Part shown: piece by piece, positions 32,855-41,651 of the stretch
Layout of the letters: each line of letters starts with the position of its first letter
How positions within the stretch are numbered: position 1 is the first letter of the stretch
NCBI RefSeq assembly: GCF_004765605.1
Contig: NZ_SRLC01000001.1
Coordinates: 1,860,001 to 1,924,000, forward strand
Length of the DNA: 64,000 nucleotides
DNA from: Hymenobacter aquaticus
GTDB taxonomy: Bacteria > Bacteroidota > Bacteroidia > Cytophagales > Hymenobacteraceae
Direction of reading: 5' to 3'
The notes under the pieces: model-generated
Databases searched by the model: none
What the model was told of the DNA's origin: nothing
Seen by the model: the letters and a program-made list of their open reading frames with translations, nothing else
Program-made: the position numbers and the translations under genes

Positions 32855-34015
32855 TTACCATCCTTGGTGAATCACCTCTATTATATAGGCTACCTGGCTG
32901 GCGTCCAGGCCATCGTGCAACGGAATATGAATCTGCGTATCGTCGAAGCGCCGCTGATTGGTCAGCTCCAGGCGCTTGCCGCCAAACAGGGTATTGTGGT
33001 CGATGCCATCGTGCACCACGGAGGCGGCAATGCCCTTGGCCTTCAGGGCCCGGATAAACTGCAGGCGGTTTTCGACGTGCATCCCGAACAGCCAGTGGGC
33101 ACTTTCCCGGTCGGGGCGCTGCTCCAGCAGCTGCAGGCCGGCCACGCCCTGCAAACCTTCCCGGTACTGCCGCACCAAGGCCCGGCGCCGGCTCATGCGC
33201 TCCTGAAAGCCGTCCAGGTTGGCCAGCCCCAGAGCGGCGGCGTAGTCGCTGAGGTGATACTTGAAGCCCACATCGGTCAGGTCGTACTCCCGCTCCCCGA
33301 TTTCCGACACCGGCGAGTGGGCCCGGTCGATGCCAAACCAGCGCCGGCGCAGCACCTCCCGCGCCATTTCGGGGCAGCGGGCGCACAATGCCCCGCCGTC
33401 GCCGGTGGTAATGTGCTTGATGGCCTGAAAGGAAAAGCACGTCAGGTCGGAGATGGAGCCAATCGGGCGGCCCTGGTAGGTAGCACCCGGCGCGTGGGCC
33501 GCGTCCTCGATGACGAGCAGGCCGTGGCGGCGGGCAACGGCGTGAATTTCGGCCAGGTCGCAGGGGTAGCCGCCCCAGTGCACGGCCATAATGGCCTTGG
33601 TGCGGGCCGTAATGCGGTGCTCAATATCGGCCGGGTTGATGTTCCCGGTTTCGTACTGGATATCGGCGAAAACGGGCTTGGCGCCTACCTGCACCACCAC
33701 GATGGCCGAGGCAATAAACGTCTGGGGGGCCAGAATTACTTCGTCGCCGGGCCCCACGCCCGCCACTTCCAGGGCCAGGTGCAGGGCGCTGGTGCCACTG
33801 TTCAGGGCCGCCGGGTTTACCAGGCCCAGCTCGGTGCTCAGCCGGGTTTCAAATTCCTGCACCAGCTTCCCCTCGCTAAGAAAGGTACTCTGCAACACGG
33901 CCTGCACCCGCTGTGCGGCCTTTGGGTGCACGAACGTCGTAAACATGGGAATGGGGGTGGTAGCGGGTATAGATAAGGCCGGTACCGGAGCAGGGAGAGT
34001 AGCTTGATCCAACAT
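32855..34015 (-). CDS. DegT/DnrJ/EryC1-family sugar aminotransferase
   Basis: A 386-residue PLP-dependent enzyme that converts a keto sugar nucleotide to an amino sugar. The Schiff-base lysine is Lys200 (SFQAIKHITTGDGGAL), and the PLP-binding Asp171 sits in VIEDAAHAPGA. It is first in the minus-strand cassette. An alternative start at MFTTFVHPKAAQ (33946) would remove a Pro/Ala-rich leader and may be correct. With the epimerase and FkbM genes it suggests a methylated amino-deoxysugar. Confidence 0.87.
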   Translation of the reverse strand: MLDQATLPAPVPALSIPATTPIPMFTTFVHPKAAQRVQAVLQSTFLSEGKLVQEFETRLSTELGLVNPAALNSGTSALHLALEVAGVGPGDEVILAPQTFIASAIVVVQVGAKPVFADIQYETGNINPADIEHRITARTKAIMAVHWGGYPCDLAEIHAVARRHGLLVIEDAAHAPGATYQGRPIGSISDLTCFSFQAIKHITTGDGGALCARCPEMAREVLRRRWFGIDRAHSPVSEIGEREYDLTDVGFKYHLSDYAAALGLANLDGFQERMSRRRALVRQYREGLQGVAGLQLLEQRPDRESAHWLFGMHVENRLQFIRALKAKGIAASVVHDGIDHNTLFGGKRLELTNQRRFDDTQIHIPLHDGLDASQVAYIIEVIHQGW

Positions 34016-34146
34016 AAGAACCTAAGTCAAGAGAGTACTGGAGATGGCCACAAGGTATCTCATATATCGAATTAAACATTATTTTTTAATATAAAAAATT
34101 TTAATAGTTACATTTAATGGAAATGTAATCTTCTGTATGCTATATA

Positions 34147-34428
34147 CTATAGCATCTGCCTGGTTACCGCGACCAAAGCTTTGCGGCTAAAGAGCAGTGT
34201 CTGGTGCGCTGCTGCCGCGCCGTTGGCTGCTTGCTCTTCCACCACCCTTTTTTGCTTTCGCCAGAGTCGCTGCTCCGCAAGGAGTTCAGCCCGGCAATGT
34301 TGTAGCGGCGTTGGCGGCACGCTTGCGTCGGCCGGCATCGGGCTTACAGTCAGTGAGTAATAAAATTTTGGCTTTGTTGCGGAATGCTCCCGGGGCTTTA
34401 AGGGCTCAAAAAACAGCGCTACGGGCAT
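34147..34428 (-). CDS. Doubtful small hypothetical protein
   Basis: A 93-residue reading frame inside the long intergenic region (LQHCRAELLAEQRLWRKQKRVVEEQAANG...). The C-terminal half could form an amphipathic helix. No recognisable family, no convincing promoter and no translation signal were found. It may be a chance frame in a GC-richer patch. Confidence 0.2.
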   Translation of the reverse strand: MPVALFFEPLKPREHSATKPKFYYSLTVSPMPADASVPPTPLQHCRAELLAEQRLWRKQKRVVEEQAANGAAAAHQTLLFSRKALVAVTRQML

Positions 34429-34501
34429 TTTAAGACCCGCAACAAATTTTCGGTCCTATCAATATATAAAATAAGTACAATTACACCTTCTTTCAACAAC
34501 C

Positions 34502-34531
34502 TTTGCCAATTCAACATCTTTTGTACATTTG
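34502..34531 (+). promoter_or_regulatory. Consensus-like Bacteroidetes promoter
   Basis: TTTG at 34502-34505 and TACATTTG at 34524-34531 are separated by 18 bases, a full match to the -7 consensus TAnnTTTG. The next plus-strand gene starts 430 bases later, so if active it would give a very long leader or an unrecognised short transcript. Confidence 0.5.
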
Positions 34532-34785
34532 CATTGAACCTCTTCAATCATTTTATAACTATTCGTAGTTAACAAATGATCAGGATTTTCAAAAACGGTC
34601 TGCATGACGCCAATCAGGCGTTTTGAATAGGACCATTTGAGAAACCGAACTTAGCGGGCCAGCTCGGCGGCCAGCAAACAGGGACGAGATGTGCAGGAAG
34701 CGTAAAAGCCTCGATTTAGATTCATTAAAGAGGGATTCTAAGAATTGAGCGACGGAGCAGGAGGACAAAACGGTTGGTGCAATTC

Positions 34786-34805
34786 CCCATCTGGCGCCGG
34801 ATGGG
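34786..34805. promoter_or_regulatory. 20-bp near-palindrome, possible operator
   Basis: CCCATCTGGCGCCGGATGGG is an inverted repeat centred on GGCGCC with one mismatched pair. It lies between the promoter-like site at 34524 and the gene at 34961, and could be an operator or an RNA stem in the leader. Confidence 0.35.
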
Positions 34806-34960
34806 AAACGAGGCGACTACCCCAGCTCCCCAGCCAAGACCAAGCAGACCACTTTTCTGAATAATAGCACAAATTTAATTCAGGCATTCGGAACAAATTG
34901 ACTTTCGGCCTGGTTAAACGGATCATTCATATATAGTTCTTTTTCCAAAAAGCTCACAGA

Positions 34961-37720
34961 ATGCAAAAAGGCACTGAAAACCATTTCTCTTCCGCGCTCA
35001 GCAACCGCTCCGGTGCACGCTTTTTGCCTTTATCGGCGATGTTGTCCTTTTTCCTGCTGCTGTTCCCCGGCTTGACCCGGGTCTTCGCGCAGGCTCCCAA
35101 CGTGACCTACCAGGGTCCCTTGGTGATTACCCAAGGCGGTACCTACTCGGGCAACTACCGCAGCACCGACTCCAACGTGCCAGCCATCAGCGTGCAAACC
35201 ACGCAGCCCGTTATCATCGAGAACTGCATCATTGCCAGTGCCGGTGAAATGATTTCGGCCGTGACCAACGGCGCCAACCTGACCGTGCGCAACAACCGCG
35301 GCTACGGCCTGCCGCCCACGAAGGATAACACGCCCCGTGGTAAGTTTCTGAACTCGCACGCCGCGAAAATGCTGCGCATCGAGAACAACTATATGGAGCA
35401 AACCACCGGCATCAACGTGCACACCTGGTCCGGCGACGGGTCGGGCGGGCAGACGCTGACGGTGCGCTACAACCAGGCCAAGAACATCGACGCGCGCTAC
35501 CGCAACGGCGGGGGCACCTTCGCCGACTTCATCGGCCTGGACAAGGTCAGCAACCTGCAAGGCGTGGACATCTCCTGGAACCAGGTCATCAACGAGCCCA
35601 ACAACTCGCTGGTCGGCGACATCATCGCCTTCTACAACTCCGGCGGCTCGGCGAGCAGCCCCATGCGCGTGCACGACAACTACGTGCAGGGCGCCTACCC
35701 CTACCCGGCCACCGGCTCCGAGTTCACCGGCACGGGCATGATCGTCGACGGCGACCAGACCAACACCCAGGGCTTCATCGAGGCCTACAACAACCACTTC
35801 GTGGCCACCTGCAACTCGGCCATGAACATTGCCGGCGGACACGACATCTACTACCACCACAACCGAATCGTCATGGCCGGCCTCATGCCCGACGGTGTGA
35901 CCCGCCTGCCCTCTGCCTACTGCGGTGGTGCCATCTTCAACTACTATGGCCAGGGCGGCTTCAGCAACTTCAAGGTTGACAACCAGATTATTGGCTACGT
36001 GCACTGGGGCCGTAACAACCCCTACGCCAACCGGCAGGACGAGGGTGACTACGGCATCCTGATCATGACCAACACCCAGCACATGCCCAACCCCATTACG
36101 CCCCAGACCGAGAAGGATGAGTACAACATCTGGCTGGGCAAGGTAAGCCAGAACGGCCTCAAGATCGGGGTGGGCGGCAGCAGCACCCCAACGCCGACCA
36201 ACGTAGCTCCCACGGTGAGCCTGAGCGTGCCCACGACCGGCACGGTGGGCACGGCCCTGACGCTGAACGCCACGGCCGCCGACGCCGACGGCTCGGTTGC
36301 CAAAGTTGAGTTCTTCAACGGCGCCACCAAGCTGGGCGAAGACACCTCGGCCCCCTACTCGCTGAGCTTCACGCCCACGGCCGCCGCCACGCTGAGCCTC
36401 ACGGCCCGCGCTACCGACAACGTAGGCGCAGCTACCTCGACGGCCGTAACTTCGGTAACGGTAACGGCGGCTACCAGCGGTGGCGGCACCGGCGGCTCGA
36501 CGGGCGGCACGGGTACTCCGACCAACGCTACCTTCTTCCGCGCCCTGAACGTGAACGGCAGCGCCACGACCGTTGATGGCCTGACGTTCGAAGCCAGCAG
36601 CGGCGCGGCCAACGTGCAGATCGGCGGCAGCCCCTTCGCCAACCAGACCATTGCCCTGAACCCCGCTACCGATGCGGCCCGCGCCTCGATGATTCGCTCC
36701 TCGGTGTACGGCAACAGCTACACGGCTACGGTCGGTGGCGTGACCAACGGTGCTTACCAGGTGTACCTCTACATGTGGGAAGACAACAACCCGGTTACGT
36801 TCAGCATCAGCCTGGAAGGCCAGACTGCGCAGAGCAACCTCAGCAGCGGCAGCGGCGGCAGTTGGAAACGCCTGGGCCCCTTCGCGGCCAACGTAGCGGA
36901 TGGCAACATCAGCATCGGCATCACGGCGGCCAACGGTGGCAATGCCAACCTGTCGGGTATCGAAATCTGGAAAGGCAGCACCACGGCACCAACCAACGTA
37001 GCGCCCACGGTTAGCCTGACGGCTCCGACGACCGGCACGGTCGGCACGGCCCTGACGCTGAACGCCACGGCCGCCGACGCCGACGGCTCGGTCGCCAAAG
37101 TTGAGTTCTTCAGCGGCGCTACCAAGCTGGGCGAAGACACCTCGGCTCCCTACTCGCTGAGCTTCACGCCCACGGCCGCCGCCACGCTGAGCCTCACGGC
37201 CCGCGCTACCGACAACGCCGGGGCTACCACGACCTCCTCGGCCCAGTCGGTGACGGTAGCAGGTGCCACGGCCTCGACCCGCGCCTTCTACCGGGCTATC
37301 AACATCAATGGCAGCGCCATGACGCTTGACGGCAACAGCTGGCAGGGCAGCACCGCCACCAACTACTCGATTGGTGGGGACCTTTTCGCCAACCAGAACG
37401 TGACGCTGAACCCGGCCACCGACGCTACCCGCGCCTCGATGATCCGCTCCTCGGCCTACGGCCCGTCTATCAACTTCAGCATGAGCGCCGTACCAACCGG
37501 CTCGTACGAGGTGTACCTCTACGTCTGGGAAGATGACAAAGCCGAAATCTTCAACATCGCCGTGAACGGCGTGACGGCCGTGAGCAACTTCAACAGCGGC
37601 TCGGCCGGCAACTGGAAAAAGCTGGGTCCTTTCGCGGCAAATGTGACCAACGGCACCATCAGCGTAACCACCAGCGGGGGCTGGGGTAACCTGTCGGGCG
37701 TAGAAGTCTGGAAAAAGTAA
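34961..37720 (+). CDS. Secreted multidomain beta-helix / Ig-like / malectin-like protein
   Basis: A 919-residue secreted protein. A signal peptide (to about residue 45, LLLFPGLTRVFAQA) is followed by a parallel beta-helix (about 46-400) close to the protein at 29687, an Ig-like domain (about 412-505), a Gly/Thr linker, a malectin-like carbohydrate-binding domain (about 523-670), a second Ig-like domain (about 677-768) and a second malectin-like domain (about 775-919). The two Ig-like copies are nearly identical in DNA (around 36240-36420 and 37035-37215), a recent internal duplication. No T9SS C-terminal domain is obvious. It probably binds or processes polysaccharide outside the cell. The beta-helix region carries copy 2 of the 429-bp identical repeat. 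Confidence 0.8.
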   Translation: MQKGTENHFSSALSNRSGARFLPLSAMLSFFLLLFPGLTRVFAQAPNVTYQGPLVITQGGTYSGNYRSTDSNVPAISVQTTQPVIIENCIIASAGEMISAVTNGANLTVRNNRGYGLPPTKDNTPRGKFLNSHAAKMLRIENNYMEQTTGINVHTWSGDGSGGQTLTVRYNQAKNIDARYRNGGGTFADFIGLDKVSNLQGVDISWNQVINEPNNSLVGDIIAFYNSGGSASSPMRVHDNYVQGAYPYPATGSEFTGTGMIVDGDQTNTQGFIEAYNNHFVATCNSAMNIAGGHDIYYHHNRIVMAGLMPDGVTRLPSAYCGGAIFNYYGQGGFSNFKVDNQIIGYVHWGRNNPYANRQDEGDYGILIMTNTQHMPNPITPQTEKDEYNIWLGKVSQNGLKIGVGGSSTPTPTNVAPTVSLSVPTTGTVGTALTLNATAADADGSVAKVEFFNGATKLGEDTSAPYSLSFTPTAAATLSLTARATDNVGAATSTAVTSVTVTAATSGGGTGGSTGGTGTPTNATFFRALNVNGSATTVDGLTFEASSGAANVQIGGSPFANQTIALNPATDAARASMIRSSVYGNSYTATVGGVTNGAYQVYLYMWEDNNPVTFSISLEGQTAQSNLSSGSGGSWKRLGPFAANVADGNISIGITAANGGNANLSGIEIWKGSTTAPTNVAPTVSLTAPTTGTVGTALTLNATAADADGSVAKVEFFSGATKLGEDTSAPYSLSFTPTAAATLSLTARATDNAGATTTSSAQSVTVAGATASTRAFYRAININGSAMTLDGNSWQGSTATNYSIGGDLFANQNVTLNPATDATRASMIRSSAYGPSINFSMSAVPTGSYEVYLYVWEDDKAEIFNIAVNGVTAVSNFNSGSAGNWKKLGPFAANVTNGTISVTTSGGWGNLSGVEVWKK
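35449..35877 (+). repeat. 429-bp perfect direct repeat, copy 2
   Basis: Identical to 30178-30606. It codes for 143 residues of the beta-helix core. The absence of any synonymous difference, against diverged flanks, indicates recent gene conversion or duplication. Confidence 0.95.
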
Positions 37721-37726
37721 GCACCG

Positions 37727-37761
37727 GCCGGGGCGCGGCAGCTCAGCCGCTGCGCCCCGGC
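37727..37761 (+). terminator. GC-rich stem-loop after the secreted beta-helix gene
   Basis: GCCGGGGCGC pairs with GCGCCCCGGC around a loop that can itself pair. It lies six bases past the stop codon. No T-run follows, so termination is only probable. Confidence 0.5.
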
Positions 37762-38124
37762 TAGTCTTGCCGGCCTCATGCCGCCGCCACCTTCACTGGC
37801 CAGGCATGAGCAGCACACTCATAGTATCTGCGGCTTTCACTTGCCGCCGCGCCAAGGCCTGCTCCTGCAAAGGGGCAGGCCTTTGTTGCGTTTGGGGCTT
37901 GTCCGGGCAGGTATCCAGCAGGCTCCTGATTCCGCTTATCGGCTGCCGTAGGCCAAGTGTCCTACTATATTGCGGCCTAGCTTTATTCAATTAATTATTT
38001 AAATAGGTAAATTATTTTCCCTGAACTGTTGCTATTGTTGTTTTTAATACAATAATTTGACAATAAAGTTCTAATAAAAGAACATTCCCTAACGCATGTA
38101 ATTCATCTACTCACACCTGTTTGT
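37762..38124. other. Intergenic region before gmd
   Basis: About 360 bases with no gene: a GC-rich part to about 37970, then an AT-rich island (37980-38090) that probably holds the promoter of the gmd-fcl run. I found no clean TTG-N19-TAnnTTTG pair in it. Confidence 0.5.
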
Positions 38125-39240
38125 ATGAAGCGCGCACTCATCACCGGTATCACAGGACAAGACGGAGCGTATCTGGCCGAACTGCTCCTTTCCAAAGGCT
38201 ACGAGGTTCACGGCATCAAGCGCCGCTCGTCGCTCTTCAACACCGACCGAATCGACCACCTCTACCAGGACCTGCACGAGCAGCACGTGCGGTTTCGGCT
38301 GCACTACGGCGACCTTTCCGACGCCACCAACCTGATTCGCATCGTGCAGGAAGTGCAGCCCGACGAGATTTACAACCTGGGCGCCATGTCGCACGTGAAG
38401 GTGTCGTTCGACATGCCCGAGTACACCGCCGACGTGGACGGCGTGGGCACGCTGCGCCTGCTCGAAGCCATCCGGATTCTGGGCCTCGCGAAGAAAACCC
38501 GCATTTACCAGGCCTCTACCTCCGAGCTGTACGGCCTGGTGCAGGAAGTGCCGCAGCGCGAAACCACGCCCTTCTACCCCCGCTCGCCCTACGCCGTGGC
38601 CAAGCTCTACGCCTACTGGATTACGGTGAACTACCGCGAAGCCTACGGCCTGTACGCCTGCAACGGTATCCTGTTCAACCACGAGTCGCCGCGCCGGGGC
38701 GAAACCTTCGTGACCCGTAAAATCACCCGGGCTGCGGCCCGCATTGCCTTGGGCTTGCAGGACAAGCTCTACCTGGGCAACCTGGATGCCAAGCGCGACT
38801 GGGGCCACGCCAAAGACTACGTGGAAGCCATGTGGCGCATGCTGCAGCAGGAGCAGCCCCGCGACTACGTCATTGCCACCGGCGTCACGACCAAGGTGCG
38901 CGAGTTTGTGCGGCTGGCTTTTGCCGAGCTGGGCGTGGAGCTGGCCTTCAGCGGCGAAGGCGTGGCCGAAGTGGGCCACATCGTAGCCTGCCACAACCCC
39001 GATTTCCAGCTGCCCACGGGTAAAGTGGTGGTGGCCGTCGACCCGGCCTACTTCCGCCCCACCGAGGTGGAGCTGCTCATCGGCGACCCGACCCGGGCCC
39101 AGGCCGAGCTGGACTGGCACCCGACCTACGACCTGCCCGCCCTGGTCAGCGACATGGTGCAGAACGACTTGCGCCTGTTCCAGCGCGACGCCGTGCTCGT
39201 GGAAGCCGGCCACCAGGTGCTGAGCTACCACGACGAATAG
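38125..39240 (+). CDS. gmd: GDP-mannose 4,6-dehydratase
   Basis: A 371-residue extended SDR that converts GDP-mannose to GDP-4-keto-6-deoxymannose. The N-terminus [35 protein letters not shown] is diagnostic, with STSELYG and the catalytic Tyr-x-x-x-Lys in [29 protein letters not shown] is also characteristic. It is first in a plus-strand run with fcl, giving the two steps to GDP-L-fucose for the fucosyltransferase at 28726. Confidence 0.96.
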   Translation: MKRALITGITGQDGAYLAELLLSKGYEVHGIKRRSSLFNTDRIDHLYQDLHEQHVRFRLHYGDLSDATNLIRIVQEVQPDEIYNLGAMSHVKVSFDMPEYTADVDGVGTLRLLEAIRILGLAKKTRIYQASTSELYGLVQEVPQRETTPFYPRSPYAVAKLYAYWITVNYREAYGLYACNGILFNHESPRRGETFVTRKITRAAARIALGLQDKLYLGNLDAKRDWGHAKDYVEAMWRMLQQEQPRDYVIATGVTTKVREFVRLAFAELGVELAFSGEGVAEVGHIVACHNPDFQLPTGKVVVAVDPAYFRPTEVELLIGDPTRAQAELDWHPTYDLPALVSDMVQNDLRLFQRDAVLVEAGHQVLSYHDE

Positions 39241-39361
39241 CCTCGCCGATTTCCGACCTCTCACCTAACTTTCAGGCGGTGCGGAGCCTGTTCCCAGACC
39301 GGACCCTGGCCCTGGCAATAGGCCGCGCGCCTGCCACCACACGTTCGTTATCGTTTTGTTT

Positions 39362-40327
39362 ATGGAAAAGAATGCCAAAATCTACGTGGCTGGTCACCGG
39401 GGCATGGTAGGGGCGGCGCTGGTGCGCCGTCTGACCCGTGAAGGCTACCGCAATCTGCTGGTGCGCACCTCGGCGGAGCTGGACCTGCGCGACCAGGCGG
39501 CCGTAGCCCGTTTTTTTGCCCAGGAAAAACCCGACTACGTACTTCTGGCAGCGGCCAAGGTGGGCGGTATCGTGGCCAACAACACCTACCGGGGCGAATT
39601 TATCTATGAGAACCTGATGATTCAAACCAACGTGATTCATCAGAGCCACGTGCACGGGGTAAAAAAGCTGCTGTTTCTGGGTTCCTCCTGCATTTATCCG
39701 CGGCAGGCCCCGCAGCCCATCCGGGAAGACTACGTGCTGACCGGCCCGCTGGAGTATACCAACGAGCCCTACGCCGTGGCCAAAATTGCGGGCCTGAAAA
39801 TGTGCGAAGCCTACCGGGCCCAGTACGACGACAACTTCATTTCGGTGATGCCCGCCAACCTCTACGGCCCGGGCGACAACTACGACCTGCACAACTCCCA
39901 TGCCCTGCCGGCCCTGCTGCGCAAGTTCAGCGAGGCCGTGGCCGGGGGCCACGACCGGGTGCAGGTGTGGGGCACGGGCACGCCCCGCCGCGAGTTTCTG
40001 CACGTGGATGATCTGGCCGATGCCTGCCTGCACCTGATGCTGCACTACAACGAGCCCGAGCCCGTCAACATCGGCCCGGGCCAGGACCTGACCATTCAGG
40101 AGCTGGCCGAGCTGATTGCCGAGTTGGTGGGCTTCACCGGCGCCATCGAGTTCGACTTTTCCCGCCCCGACGGCACCATGCGCAAGGTCCTGGACGTGAG
40201 CAAGCTGCACGGCCTGGGCTGGCACCACCGCATCCGGCTGGAAGAAGGCCTGCGCGCCGTGCTCGACTCAGAAGAATGGCGGGCCGCTTCGCCCCGCCGG
40301 ACCCTGGTGCCCCAGGCCAGCGCGTAA
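39362..40327 (+). CDS. fcl: GDP-L-fucose synthase
   Basis: A 321-residue epimerase/reductase that converts GDP-4-keto-6-deoxymannose to GDP-L-fucose with NADPH. KIYVAGHRGMVGAALVRRL is the Rossmann motif; LFLGSSCIYPRQAPQPIRED and the catalytic Tyr-x-x-x-Lys in YAVAKIAGLKMCEAY are diagnostic. The start is the ATG at 39362; a TTG two codons upstream is unlikely. It lies 121 bases after gmd, whose product it uses. Confidence 0.95.
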   Translation: MEKNAKIYVAGHRGMVGAALVRRLTREGYRNLLVRTSAELDLRDQAAVARFFAQEKPDYVLLAAAKVGGIVANNTYRGEFIYENLMIQTNVIHQSHVHGVKKLLFLGSSCIYPRQAPQPIREDYVLTGPLEYTNEPYAVAKIAGLKMCEAYRAQYDDNFISVMPANLYGPGDNYDLHNSHALPALLRKFSEAVAGGHDRVQVWGTGTPRREFLHVDDLADACLHLMLHYNEPEPVNIGPGQDLTIQELAELIAELVGFTGAIEFDFSRPDGTMRKVLDVSKLHGLGWHHRIRLEEGLRAVLDSEEWRAASPRRTLVPQASA

Positions 40328-40361
40328 CCCGGTTTTTCTTCTTTTCTCTATTCCTGGCTCC

Positions 40362-41630
40362 ATGGCTACGTCTCAATTGCTACACAAAGGCCGGCGCTGG
40401 GCAAGCCGACGGCTGCGCGAGGTGCTGCCCCACAACGGCCACTACCGGCCCGTGGGCGTGCACGCCAGCAGCCAGGCCCTGGCCGCCGTGCCCCGCAGCG
40501 GGGCCACCTACGTGGAAATCTACGCCCCGGAAACCTCTTACCTGGAAATCAGCGAGGCCCTCTACCACCACACCTGCGACTACGGCGGCCTGCACGCGAA
40601 ACCCATCCGGACGGAAGACACCTCGGCCTCTTTTCTGCTGGCCCTGGAGCACGGCCGGCTGCTGGCCGACAACAGCCAGAGCGTGGCCGTCATCAGCGCC
40701 GATAACCAGCTCGTCGGCGACGTTTCCTTTCAGTACGACGCCCGGCAGTCGGACGTGACGCGACCCGAGCACAACAACGTGTTTCGGCTGCGCTGGTTTT
40801 CGGAGCCGGTGCGGGTGCGCGGCACGGTGTTCAGCCTGCTGTCGGGGGGGGGCGCCGCCAGCGGGAACTACTACCACTGGCTCACCGACTCGCTGCCCCG
40901 CCTGCACCTGCTCAAGGAAGCGGGCCTGTGGGACTCGGTCGACTACTTCCTGGTGTATGACCGCCGCCGTTTCGTGCTCGATTCGCTGCTGGCTATGGGC
41001 ATCCGGGAAGAGCAGCTGCTCGACGTGAGCACCCACCAGCACCTGCTGGCCGACCGGCTGCTGGTGACTTCGCACGTGCGCCGCCCCACCCACACGCCCG
41101 AGTGGGCCTGCTCCTTCCTGCGCCAGGAGCTGCTGCCGGCCGCCGCCCCCGACACCTTCAGCCCCTACATCTACCTGAGCCGCCGCGACGCCCCGGCCCG
41201 GCACGTGCTGAACGAGGCGGCCGTGGAAGACTTTTTGCGCCCCTACGGCTTCGAAACCCACGTGCTAGGGCACTACACCCTGGCCCAGCAGATAGCCCTG
41301 TTTGCCGGGGCCCGCATGGTTATTGCCCCCACCGGGGCCGGGCTCACCAACCTGCTGTTTGCCCCGCCCGGCACGCCCGTGGTCGAGCTGTTTCCCAAGC
41401 ACTTTACGGTTATCGAGTATCCGGAGCTGTGCTACCGCCTGGGGCTGCCCCACCAGTTTCTGGTGGCGGAGGCGGCCAACGGGGCGCTGCACTCGCGCCG
41501 CCAGGGCTGGCAGGAAGATCTGACCGTGGACCTGGCCGCGCTGGCCGAGTGCCTGGCCAACGCCGGGCCCGCCGCACCGGCGGCCAGGCCGGCCGCGCGC
41601 CCGGTTCATTCCGCTGCTTCTCCTTACTAG
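40362..41630 (+). CDS. Glycosyltransferase family 61 protein, first of a tandem pair
   Basis: A 422-residue protein with the GT61 (DUF563) domain: NYYHWLTDSLPRLHLLKEAGLWDSVDYFLVYD and ARMVIAPTGAGLTNLLFAPPGTPVVELFPKHF are the family's two hallmark segments. GT61 members are inverting glycosyltransferases, many transferring xylose or GlcNAc. It is closely similar to the next gene over its whole length, so the pair arose by duplication. The C-terminal 25 residues are Ala/Pro-rich. Confidence 0.83.
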   Translation: MATSQLLHKGRRWASRRLREVLPHNGHYRPVGVHASSQALAAVPRSGATYVEIYAPETSYLEISEALYHHTCDYGGLHAKPIRTEDTSASFLLALEHGRLLADNSQSVAVISADNQLVGDVSFQYDARQSDVTRPEHNNVFRLRWFSEPVRVRGTVFSLLSGGGAASGNYYHWLTDSLPRLHLLKEAGLWDSVDYFLVYDRRRFVLDSLLAMGIREEQLLDVSTHQHLLADRLLVTSHVRRPTHTPEWACSFLRQELLPAAAPDTFSPYIYLSRRDAPARHVLNEAAVEDFLRPYGFETHVLGHYTLAQQIALFAGARMVIAPTGAGLTNLLFAPPGTPVVELFPKHFTVIEYPELCYRLGLPHQFLVAEAANGALHSRRQGWQEDLTVDLAALAECLANAGPAAPAARPAARPVHSAASPY

Positions 41631-41651
41631 CCCCCGGGCGCTTCCCTTCCG

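Larger units (their letters stand above)
34016..34960. other. Long intergenic region between divergent genes
   Basis: This 945-bp region separates the minus-strand cassette from the secreted beta-helix gene. It has AT-rich ends (34060-34145 and 34440-34600), a GC-richer block at 34150-34435 with only a doubtful small reading frame, a consensus-like promoter at 34502-34531, and a 20-bp palindrome at 34786-34805. The block 34600-34940 shows no gene. It could be a long leader or degenerate DNA. Confidence 0.6.

Noticed and set aside
34961..37720. T9SS sorting domain on the large beta-helix protein
   Set aside because: The C-terminus ends inside a malectin-like domain (NLSGVEVWKK) and lacks the YPNP...GxYxxR pattern seen in the true T9SS proteins here.
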